Positions 6,349 through 12,835 of a stretch of 12,835 bases of DNA are shown here, one piece after another. The notes beneath the pieces are model-generated. The model did no database searches, was not told the origin of the DNA, and was given only the letters and a program-made list of their open reading frames with translations. Position numbers and translations under genes: made by a program. The first letter of the stretch is position 1; each line of letters begins with the position of its first letter. The DNA comes from JABEVB01 sp049965775 (lineage in GTDB: Bacteria > Planctomycetota > Phycisphaerae > WQYP01): NCBI GenBank assembly GCA_049965775.1, contig JBMFVX010000086.1:1-12835 (forward strand), read 5' to 3'.

Positions 6349-8970
6349 ATGAATTGGTGGAAGAAAGAAATGTGGAATCATATGTTCAGACTTGTTCATC
6401 ACAAACAAATCGGGGTTTACATATTGATGGGAGCCTTTTTCAGCATGATGTTTGCTGCACCGGCATTTTCCAGCAGCGTTGTGTCCGGGCTATCGTCCAG
6501 TGCATCTGGCATAACTTCCGCCACTGCTGCGGCGTCGCATTTTCATCCGTTTAACTTTATATCCTCACCCGATTTTCAACCGTATGAAAGGGTGGCCCTT
6601 TTTGCCGTCCTTGCCATTGCACTTTGTGGCCTGGCTTATGCGGCCTACCTGGTTAATTACATCCGCAAGGCCGATCAGGGAACGGCCAAGATGCAGGAGG
6701 TGGCGCAGGCCATTCGTGAAGGGTCCAAGGCGTACCTCTCGCGCCAAAGAAATACCCTGTTTCCAATTATTCTTGTTTTAATGGTTGTGCTGATTTTTAC
6801 TGCCAATTGGCATACTGCCGCTGGCATCAACCTGCCGATCGGTCGTGGAATTGCCTTTTTAATGGGGGCGCTGTTCTCCATGGCCGTTGGCACCATTGGC
6901 ATGCTCATGGCCACACAGGGCAACCTGCGTGTGGCGGCCGCGGCCCGTCATGGCTTTGGCAATGCGATGCGGCTGGGCTACCGTTCCGGCACGGTTACGG
7001 GCATGTTGACCGAGGCGCTGGGCTTGCTTGGGGCAACGCTGATTTTCATGTACTTCGGCGACCGCGCGCCCGGCGCTCTGCTCGGCTTTGGATTTGGCGG
7101 GACGCTGCTTGCCTTGTTTATGCGTGTTGGCGGCGGCATTTACACAAAGGCGGCCGATGTTGGCGCCGATCTGGTTGGTAAGATTGAAAAAGATATTCCA
7201 GAAGATGACCCGCGCAACGCCGCCACTATTGCCGACAATGTCGGCGACAATGTGGGCGATTGCGCCGGCATGGCGGCGGATATTTTTGAGAGTTATGCCG
7301 TTACGCTCGTGGCGGCCATGATTCTTGGTTGGGCCTGCTTTGGCCACAAGGGTGTGATGTTTCCGCTGCTGGTCTATGCCATCGGCGTGTGCTCCGATAT
7401 TATTTCAACATTCAGCGTGCGTGCCAGCGATAAGGGCGGTGTACGTGCGGCGATGGGCGCTATCTTTTTTGGGTTTCGGTTTGCCGCCGTGCTGAGCACC
7501 ATTGGATTTTTTATCCTTGGTTTCTTCTACCTTCGTTATGACAGCAGTTACCTGGCCGCCAACCCGGCCTTGAAGGTTGTAGAATCTCATGCTCCGTACT
7601 GGGCAAACTTTGGCATCGCAGGCCTCGATATCAGGCCTGCCGAGGCATCTTTTGTCGGCATTATTTTGGCGATGGTGTTGGCGTGGACAACTGATCACTT
7701 TACTGGCACCGAACATTCACCGGTCCGCTCGCTGGTGCGTAATTGCAACACCGGGCACGCCACCAACATTATCCAGGGCTTTGCCGTCGGGCTTGAAAGC
7801 AGCGTGTGGGCCATTTTGACCATCGCCGGTTGCCTGCTGGCCAGCGTGCTGATTTTTTCGGGTTCCAGCCCGGTATTTATCGCCTATGGCGTGGCCATGT
7901 GTGGCATCGGTATGCTTTCGCTGGCGGGCAACACCATCAGCATGGATGTCTTTGGTCCAATTGCGGACAACGCCAACGGCATTGGTGAAATGGGTTATGA
8001 CCGCAAGGAAATCGGCGAGCAGGGGTATGCCCATGCGCGGCAGATACTCGCCGACCTCGATGCCACCGGCAACACCACCAAGGCTATTACCAAAGGTATT
8101 GCGATCGGCTCAGCTGTGATTGCGGCTGTAAGTTTGTTCGCATCATTCATTACGATTGTTGGCTCCGGCGGCGGCTCCGACCGCGTGCCGCTTTCACGCC
8201 AGGTTTACGATGTGGTTTCCGGCCTGCTTAACGTGGCCGATCCACACCTTTTCATTGGTTTGTTGATTGGCGGGGCGGTGCCGTTTTTGTTCAGTTCCAT
8301 GGCAATTCGCGCGGTGGGCCGGGCAGCGTATATGATCGTCAACGAATGCCGCGTGCAATTTCGCGATAAAGCTATCTGGTCTGGCCAGAAAAAACCTGAC
8401 TACGGTCGCGTGGTACGCATTTGCACGCTCGAAGCGCAGCGCGAACTCGTTGGCCCGGGCCTGCTGGCCGTCTTGGCCCCGGTGCTGGTTGGCTTTTTAC
8501 TGGGTGTGCAGGCATTGGCTGGCTTTCTGGCCGGAGCGATATTGGCGGGCCAGCTTTTGGCTGTGTTTATGGCTAACGCGGGCGGAGCCTGGGACAATGC
8601 AAAAAAGGTGATTGAAGATGAGCCGCGCGATGCCGCCAAAGGCACCGGCAAAGGCTCTGAGCGCCATAAGGCGAGCGTCACCGGCGATACCGTCGGCGAC
8701 CCGCTAAAAGATACCGCCGGCCCGGCCATTAACCCGCTGCTCAAGGTGATGAATATGGTGGCCCTGCTGGTGATCCCGCTCGTACTCCCCTTTGATCGGC
8801 ACTTTACGAATTTGCTCTCGCAGCATCAACTCACGATGCATCAAATGCATAAGGCTGCGAACGGCCATGCCTGGGTCCCCTGGGTGGTAGCCCTGGTTTG
8901 CATTGTTGTTTTGGGTTGGGCTGTTTATCAGGCGAAACGCGAACCTGCGGAATTTGAACAGCCCCAATAG
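6349..8970 (+). CDS. hppA: Membrane-bound pyrophosphatase, K+-independent H+-pumping type
   Basis: 873-aa integral membrane ion pump that hydrolyses cytoplasmic pyrophosphate and exports protons. Many hydrophobic helices are visible (for example about 80-103, 138-152, 166-188, 215-236, 240-260, 314-332, 373-395, 433-446, 484-503, 508-529, 582-603, 636-650, 700-742, 798-814, 845-860). Substrate/Mg2+ motifs: YTKAADVGADLVGK (265-278), EDDPRN, DNVGDNVGD (296-304), DVFGPIADNANG (533-544), NAGGAWDNAKK (743-753) and GDTVGDPLKDTAGPAINPL (779-797). GNTTKAIT carries Lys578 and Thr581 where K+-dependent enzymes have Ala/Gly, and FESYA carries Glu314; both point to the K+-independent proton pump class. 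About 75 residues precede the usual first helix, with a hydrophobic, signal-like segment at 20-41 and a Ser-rich linker. It stands alone on its strand, behind a long leader. Confidence 0.97.
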   Translation: MNWWKKEMWNHMFRLVHHKQIGVYILMGAFFSMMFAAPAFSSSVVSGLSSSASGITSATAAASHFHPFNFISSPDFQPYERVALFAVLAIALCGLAYAAYLVNYIRKADQGTAKMQEVAQAIREGSKAYLSRQRNTLFPIILVLMVVLIFTANWHTAAGINLPIGRGIAFLMGALFSMAVGTIGMLMATQGNLRVAAAARHGFGNAMRLGYRSGTVTGMLTEALGLLGATLIFMYFGDRAPGALLGFGFGGTLLALFMRVGGGIYTKAADVGADLVGKIEKDIPEDDPRNAATIADNVGDNVGDCAGMAADIFESYAVTLVAAMILGWACFGHKGVMFPLLVYAIGVCSDIISTFSVRASDKGGVRAAMGAIFFGFRFAAVLSTIGFFILGFFYLRYDSSYLAANPALKVVESHAPYWANFGIAGLDIRPAEASFVGIILAMVLAWTTDHFTGTEHSPVRSLVRNCNTGHATNIIQGFAVGLESSVWAILTIAGCLLASVLIFSGSSPVFIAYGVAMCGIGMLSLAGNTISMDVFGPIADNANGIGEMGYDRKEIGEQGYAHARQILADLDATGNTTKAITKGIAIGSAVIAAVSLFASFITIVGSGGGSDRVPLSRQVYDVVSGLLNVADPHLFIGLLIGGAVPFLFSSMAIRAVGRAAYMIVNECRVQFRDKAIWSGQKKPDYGRVVRICTLEAQRELVGPGLLAVLAPVLVGFLLGVQALAGFLAGAILAGQLLAVFMANAGGAWDNAKKVIEDEPRDAAKGTGKGSERHKASVTGDTVGDPLKDTAGPAINPLLKVMNMVALLVIPLVLPFDRHFTNLLSQHQLTMHQMHKAANGHAWVPWVVALVCIVVLGWAVYQAKREPAEFEQPQ

Positions 8971-8986
8971 GGTGTTCAAATTCCGC
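8947..8986. terminator. Bidirectional hairpin between convergent hppA and apgM
   Basis: GCGGAATTTGAACA (8947-8960) is exactly complementary to 8973-8986, 14 bp, extended by CCC/GGG (8962-8964 with 8970-8972) after a one-base bulge, leaving a 5-base loop. The hppA stop codon (8968-8970) lies at the top of the hairpin and the left arm encodes the last hppA residues. The apgM stop is at 8993-8995. No U-tract follows on either strand, so it may act as a pausing, Rho-associated or mRNA-end-protecting structure rather than a classic intrinsic terminator. Position and perfection make it non-random. Confidence 0.72.
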
Positions 8987-8992
8987 GAGGGC

Positions 8993-10189
8993 TTAATTAT
9001 CTGCCAGAAAGTAGTCCATTAATTCGTAGCCCTTTTCAACATGCAGGTCGCTCTCGCGGGCGGCTTTTTCGGTATAAGGCCGGGCAATTGTGCTCTTGCG
9101 GTGCGTGCCTGCCATGGCAAAGGGCACGGGGGCATCGTGATGCTTGCGTGTGGCACATTGCGTCGCGTGGTCCGGTATAATTAAGAGCCGCCACTGATCA
9201 AACGTTTGAAGCTTTTTATAAATCGGCCCTACAACAAACTTGTCTATGGCCTCAATGCTTTGAATCTTGGTTTCGTAGTCGCCTTGATGGCTTGCTTCAT
9301 CCGGGGCTTCGACATGGCAGCAGACCACATCATAACTGTCGAGCGCGTCGCAGGCGTACTGGCCCTGGGCGCTATAATCGGTATCGTGATAGCTGGTAAT
9401 GCCGGGCACCTCAATATTCTGCCAGCCTAATAAATTGGCGATCCCGCGCAGCAGGTCTACTGCGGTAATCATGGCACCGGTCTTTTTATAGCGGTCTTTG
9501 AACGTGGGTACATTCGCTGCCCGGCCCTGACCCCATAACCAAATGTGGGTCGCGGGCTTTTCGCCGAGTTGGCGTCTGACGACGTTAATATCATGATCGC
9601 TTAGCAGATCTGCCCCACGCTGCATTAAATCGAGAAGTATCTCGGACCCCGGCCCGCGCGGCATGTAACTTTTGATGGGTTGGTCAGGAATGTCGTGGGG
9701 CGGAGTTGTTTTTACCTTGGAAAAGTCCCCTCCGTGGTGCACCATCAGGTGGCGGTAACTCACACCGGCGTGAAACTCAACTGGGCCGCCTTCGGAGGCA
9801 AGTTCTTTGCGCAGCGAGTCCAGAAGATGCCGGGCTTCCTTATCGCCGATGTGGCCGGCGGAGTGGTCCAGCATGATGCCGTTGACAATCGTCACCAAAT
9901 TGCATCGCATAACCCAGTCGTTGGCGGAGAGTTTGAGGCCCATGGCCGCCGCCTCAAGCGGAGCACGACCGGGATGATACCTGGCAGGGTCATACCCCAG
10001 CAGACAGAGCGTGCAAACATCGCTGCCGGCGGCAAAGTTGGGGGGTGTTGTGCGCACCGTTCCAATTCGCCCGGCAAGTGCAACCGCATCCATGTTGGGT
10101 TTGCGGGCCGCTTCGAGCGGCGTCTGGTTTGCCAGGTCTTCAATGCCGGAATCGGCCGCACCGTCGGGTATGATAATGGCGTATTTCAT
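8993..10189 (-). CDS. ApgM-like phosphoglycerate mutase family protein, proposed homoserine kinase
   Basis: 398-aa member of the alkaline-phosphatase superfamily, archaeal-type cofactor-independent phosphoglycerate mutase group. Metal and nucleophile motifs: IIPDGAADSG (Asp9), AAGSDV (nucleophile Ser56), VEAPDEASHQGD (Asp297, His301), IPDHAT (Asp340, His341) and HHDAPVPF (His350/351). This group includes the subfamily named 'proposed homoserine kinase' because its genes sit with homoserine dehydrogenase; here it directly follows hom, which favours phosphorylation of homoserine over glycolysis. The ATG at 10189 has AGAGGA 11 bases upstream (10201-10206) and gives the typical MKYAIIIPDG start. 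An ATG 18 codons earlier (10243) abuts the hom TAA but lacks a ribosome site. The activity itself cannot be read from sequence, since mutase and kinase forms share the catalytic set. Confidence 0.9.
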   Translation of the reverse strand: MKYAIIIPDGAADSGIEDLANQTPLEAARKPNMDAVALAGRIGTVRTTPPNFAAGSDVCTLCLLGYDPARYHPGRAPLEAAAMGLKLSANDWVMRCNLVTIVNGIMLDHSAGHIGDKEARHLLDSLRKELASEGGPVEFHAGVSYRHLMVHHGGDFSKVKTTPPHDIPDQPIKSYMPRGPGSEILLDLMQRGADLLSDHDINVVRRQLGEKPATHIWLWGQGRAANVPTFKDRYKKTGAMITAVDLLRGIANLLGWQNIEVPGITSYHDTDYSAQGQYACDALDSYDVVCCHVEAPDEASHQGDYETKIQSIEAIDKFVVGPIYKKLQTFDQWRLLIIPDHATQCATRKHHDAPVPFAMAGTHRKSTIARPYTEKAARESDLHVEKGYELMDYFLADN

Positions 10190-10243
10190 AGGGCGTTTGT
10201 TCCTCTGGTCTGTGGCAATTGCCGCTGCATCATCTTGACTCAT

Positions 10244-11539
10244 TTACGCAGCAGGATCAATTATATTCAATCGCACCGCTTTGCCCTTGGTGCACTTGAG
10301 CCGGTCTATTTCAAGAACGGCCTTTGTAATGTCACCCTCGACCGCTTCGTGTGTGGTGATTACCAGCGGCACATAGGCACCCGCCTTAGATTCATGCTGC
10401 GCAATGGCCGAGAGGCTGATGCCTCGTCGGCCCAGGATGCCGGTAATCTGGTGCATGACGCCGGGCGAATCCAGAGCGGTAATGCGCAGGTAATTGCGAG
10501 CGACGATTTTATTCACCGGCAAAAAGCGCCCTGTCGTTCGTTTGGTAAGCAGCGGCAGGTTGGCAAACAGAAGCGATGCTGTGCCCATGGCAGCCTCGAC
10601 TATATCCGCAATCACGGCGCTGGCGGTCGGCTTGGGGCCGGCGCCGGGACCATAATAGGTAGTCTGGCCGGCCGCATGTCCGAAGACGCTTATAGCGTTA
10701 AACGGCCCGTGCACATTGGCCAAAACGCTCCTGGCTGGAATAAGCGTTGGCGCAACGCGCAGCGAAATGTCGCCGGTGGTGCGCTCGCCAATGGCCAGAA
10801 GTTTGCAGGTATAGCCAAGCTCACGGCTGAATTTTAAATCCAAATCGTCCAAGTCGTTGATGCCGCGAATGGTTATTTTTTCAAACGGTACCTGCACACC
10901 AAAAGCCAGAGCCGCGAGGATGGCCAGTTTATGGGCGCTGTCAATGCCGCTGACATCAAACGTTGGGTCTGGCTCGGCGAACCCCTCGGCCTGCGCGCCG
11001 CGCAGCGCCTCGGCGTAGCTTTGGCCACTGGCCGACATCTGCGAAAGAATGTAATTACACGTGCCATTGACGATACCAATGACCCGATCAATGGAATTGG
11101 CGATAAGTCCGCGCGTCAGCGCCATGATGATGGGAATAGCTCCGCCGCACGATGCTTCAAAGCAAATGCACCGCCCGGCTTTGCTGGCGGCGGCAAAAAG
11201 CTCCGCACCATGCAATGCGAGTAAATGCTTATTGGCGGTAACCACATGTTTACCGGCAGCCAAAGAGCTCAGTAGCAATGTCCGGGCCGGCTCGATGCCG
11301 CCCATCAGTTCAACGACGATTGTAACTGCAGGATCGGCAAGAATATCTTCGGCATTGGTGGTGATCAGTCGCTGGGGCACAGTGCGGTTGCGAGACTTGC
11401 GTTTGTCGCGCACCAAAATATGCCGCAATTCCAACCGCTGGCCGGAACGCTCCTGGAGATGGCTTTTTTCGGCGAGAAGCATTTCCGCCACCGCGCTGCC
11501 GACAGTGCCGCAGCCAAGCAGCGCCAATCCGGTTGTCAT
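10244..11539 (-). CDS. hom: Homoserine dehydrogenase with C-terminal ACT domain
   Basis: 431-aa monofunctional homoserine dehydrogenase, reducing aspartate semialdehyde to homoserine with NAD(P)H at the branch to threonine and methionine. The N-terminal Rossmann loop is LGCGTVG (about 8-14); TANKHLL (101-107, Lys104) and NGTCNYIL (158-165) follow, then EPDPTFDVSGIDSAHKL with conserved Asp200 and Lys204. The ACT domain covers about 347-430 (NYLRITALDSPGVMHQITGIL), the usual site of threonine feedback inhibition. There is no aspartokinase fusion. The ATG at 11539 has GGAG nine bases upstream (11549-11552); a GTG at 11554 lacks a ribosome site. A good promoter lies directly upstream, and the following gene starts within 60 bases, so the two are probably one operon. 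Confidence 0.96.
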   Translation of the reverse strand: MTTGLALLGCGTVGSAVAEMLLAEKSHLQERSGQRLELRHILVRDKRKSRNRTVPQRLITTNAEDILADPAVTIVVELMGGIEPARTLLLSSLAAGKHVVTANKHLLALHGAELFAAASKAGRCICFEASCGGAIPIIMALTRGLIANSIDRVIGIVNGTCNYILSQMSASGQSYAEALRGAQAEGFAEPDPTFDVSGIDSAHKLAILAALAFGVQVPFEKITIRGINDLDDLDLKFSRELGYTCKLLAIGERTTGDISLRVAPTLIPARSVLANVHGPFNAISVFGHAAGQTTYYGPGAGPKPTASAVIADIVEAAMGTASLLFANLPLLTKRTTGRFLPVNKIVARNYLRITALDSPGVMHQITGILGRRGISLSAIAQHESKAGAYVPLVITTHEAVEGDITKAVLEIDRLKCTKGKAVRLNIIDPAA

Positions 11540-11567
11540 GCCTGTGTACTCCACTGTTAGGTATCGA

Positions 11568-11583
11568 GCGCCTCATCTGGCGC
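11568..11583 (-). repeat. Short hairpin in the hom leader
   Basis: GCGCC (11568-11572) and GGCGC (11579-11583) are perfect complements around a 6-base loop. It falls just after the predicted transcription start and before the hom ribosome site (11549-11552), so it would be a 5' UTR hairpin. No U-tract follows and no leader peptide rich in Thr/Ile is visible, so classic attenuation is not supported. Confidence 0.4.
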
Positions 11584-11607
11584 ACGATGTGCAGGATTAT
11601 ATCGTGC
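11582..11607. repeat. 7-bp inverted repeat over the hom -10 element
   Basis: GCACGAT (11582-11588) and ATCGTGC (11601-11607) are exact complements separated by 12 bases that contain the -10 hexamer of the hom promoter. The symmetry over the -10 is what a repressor operator would look like. Read on the plus strand it is followed by TTTTT-AT and resembles a weak intrinsic terminator, but no plus-strand gene ends here. Confidence 0.45.
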
Positions 11608-11625
11608 TTTTTATGGAGATGTCAT
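11596..11625 (-). promoter_or_regulatory. Sigma70-type promoter of hom
   Basis: On the minus strand, ATGACA (11625-11620, five of six to TTGACA), an 18-base spacer, then a perfect TATAAT (11601-11596). Transcription would start near 11589, leaving a leader of about 50 bases before the hom ATG. The promoter begins 12 bases beyond the helicase stop, so hom can be expressed independently of that upstream gene. Confidence 0.7.
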
Positions 11626-11636
11626 CGTGTCTGCAT

Positions 11637-12835
11637 TTAGCGGCGCCGACGGGTTGGAAAGCGACCCGTGATGGGGCGGGGCTTGGCGGCTGCGGCCGGC
11701 TGGGTAAAGCTTACCGGTGCGTACCCCTCGGTTATGGGTGGGGCGGGCGATGGATGGTCGGTGCCCGACTGGCCCGCCGCATTGCCTTCGGCGGGAGTCG
11801 CAGCTCCATCGGTGGCGCCGGTGCCATGAGCCTCTAAATGCCGCTTAGATGGTTCAGGTGAAGCGGTAAAACCTGGGATGCGAAAGTCTTCGAACAGATG
11901 GTTTATGAGCTTTTCGATCTCGGTTTGCAGTTGGGCCTGGCCCACAGATACAAAGGTAAATGCCTTGCCCGTAGCTCCCATGCGGGCGGTGCGCCCCACA
12001 CGGTGAACATATACCTCGGGGTCTTCGGGAATGTCGTAATTAATTACATGCGTAATTTCATGGACGTCTATTCCACGGCTGGCAAGGTCGGTGGCCACCA
12101 GCACGCTGATTTTTCCGGTGCGAAAGCCGCGCATCACGCGCTCGCGCTTGTTCTGCAGTAAATCGCCATGAATCGGCGAAGCATTGACGCCGCGAAGTTT
12201 CAGTGAGTGCGCTACCTTATCTACGCTGCGCTTGGTGCGGCAGAAGATGATGGCCAATTTCGGGTTTTCATGGCGAATAAGCATTTGCAATGCTCGGAGT
12301 TTGTCCCACGGTTGCACGCCCACCATGTATTGGGTTGCCTCAGGGTTGGTAAGCGTGTCTTCGGCCTTGGCCGTGAAGATTCGCTGTGGATTTGTCATGT
12401 GCTTGGCAACCAGCCGCTCAATTTCATCGTTGATGGTGGCCGAGACGAAAATAGTCTGATGCGGGCCTGAGCATGCCCCCAGGATTTTGCGGACATCATC
12501 ACGAAAGCCTATGTCAAACATGCGGTCTACTTCGTCACAAACCACAAATCGCATGCGATCCAGCGGCAATACGCCGCGTTCGTAAAGATCAATTATTCTG
12601 CCCGGCGTGCCTACCACCACATGGGGATGGCGCTCCAACAGTTTGATGTCGTGGCTGACCTTTTGGCCGCCGTATATCACCTGCAGCCGAATGGGCTTGT
12701 GTTTGGCAAAGCGAATAAGTTCCGCTTCAACCTGCACAGCCAATTCACGGGTGGGAACGACGACGATTGCCTGAAAGGGCTGATGCACGTCGAGCCGTTG
12801 CATAATCGGCAGGCCGAAGGCCGCGGTTTTGCCGG
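11637..12835 (-). CDS. DEAD-box family ATP-dependent RNA helicase (N-terminus outside window)
   Basis: Partial gene; the frame stays open through the right edge, where GKTAAFGLPI, the end of motif I, is read, so only the extreme N-terminus and Q motif are missing. Visible motifs: Ia PTREL, GG, Ib TPGRI, motif II as DEVD (12525-12536) rather than DEAD, III SAT, IV IIFCRT, V ATDLASRGIDV and VI HRVGRTARMG. Both RecA domains are therefore intact and ATP-dependent RNA unwinding in the cytoplasm is expected. The last 70 or so residues form a low-complexity Ala/Pro/Thr tail ending in RFPTRRRR, typical of RhlE-like helicases where such tails bind RNA. No terminator is seen between its stop and the hom promoter, so some read-through is possible. 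Confidence 0.94.
   Translation of the reverse strand, partial: GKTAAFGLPIMQRLDVHQPFQAIVVVPTRELAVQVEAELIRFAKHKPIRLQVIYGGQKVSHDIKLLERHPHVVVGTPGRIIDLYERGVLPLDRMRFVVCDEVDRMFDIGFRDDVRKILGACSGPHQTIFVSATINDEIERLVAKHMTNPQRIFTAKAEDTLTNPEATQYMVGVQPWDKLRALQMLIRHENPKLAIIFCRTKRSVDKVAHSLKLRGVNASPIHGDLLQNKRERVMRGFRTGKISVLVATDLASRGIDVHEITHVINYDIPEDPEVYVHRVGRTARMGATGKAFTFVSVGQAQLQTEIEKLINHLFEDFRIPGFTASPEPSKRHLEAHGTGATDGAATPAEGNAAGQSGTDHPSPAPPITEGYAPVSFTQPAAAAKPRPITGRFPTRRRR

Noticed and set aside
9680..10837. Long plus-strand open frame (385 codons) opposite hom and the ApgM-like gene
   Set aside because: It lies antisense to two genes with complete, well-conserved motifs, has no recognisable domain and spans their junction; GC-rich coding DNA produces such shadows.
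11582..11618. Plus-strand intrinsic terminator (hairpin plus TTTTT)
   Set aside because: No plus-strand gene ends nearby; the same bases are better explained as the minus-strand hom promoter with an overlapping inverted repeat.

Overview
This 12.8 kb window looks like ordinary bacterial chromosome. It is densely coding, with seven recognisable protein genes and one partial gene at the right edge, and I see no insertion sequence, phage gene, CRISPR array, tRNA or rRNA. The set (Tat-exported GH3 glycosidase with a CBM6-like insert, K+-independent proton pyrophosphatase, an alkaline-phosphatase-superfamily 'phosphoglycerate mutase' beside homoserine dehydrogenase, a DEVD-type RNA helicase) fits a Planctomycetota-like, plant-polysaccharide-degrading heterotroph. 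That assignment is an inference from gene content only and is weak.

Layout. Left part, minus strand: a GH3 beta-xylosidase/beta-glucosidase-type enzyme (22-2340), preceded by an endonuclease/exonuclease/phosphatase-family hydrolase (2569-3333). A 215-bp divergent spacer separates these from a plus-strand pair, ispD (3549-4253) and polX (4250-6007), whose reading frames overlap in an ATGA. A 341-bp non-coding stretch (6008-6348) follows, rich in inverted repeats, and leads into a large membrane pyrophosphatase gene, hppA (6349-8970). hppA converges on a minus-strand pair, hom (10244-11539) followed by an ApgM/proposed-homoserine-kinase gene (8993-10189). A 17-bp-class hairpin sits exactly between the convergent stop codons. 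Upstream of hom is the best promoter in the window (-35 ATGACA, 18-bp spacer, TATAAT), placed just past the stop of a DEAD-box RNA helicase gene (11637 to beyond 12835).

How the genes work together. hom and the adjacent phosphomutase-like gene probably form a threonine-branch unit: homoserine synthesis followed by its phosphorylation by a non-GHMP kinase. IspD makes CDP-methylerythritol for isoprenoids; PolX is a repair polymerase with a PHP nuclease domain; HppA uses pyrophosphate, a by-product of IspD and polymerase reactions among many others, to pump protons. The GH3 enzyme is exported and probably trims xylan or other plant oligosaccharides.

No clearly new multi-gene system is visible. 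The points most worth a second look are the hom/apgM pairing, the structured spacer before hppA, the abrupt C-terminal end of the GH3 enzyme, and the inverted repeats at the hom promoter and the hppA/apgM junction.
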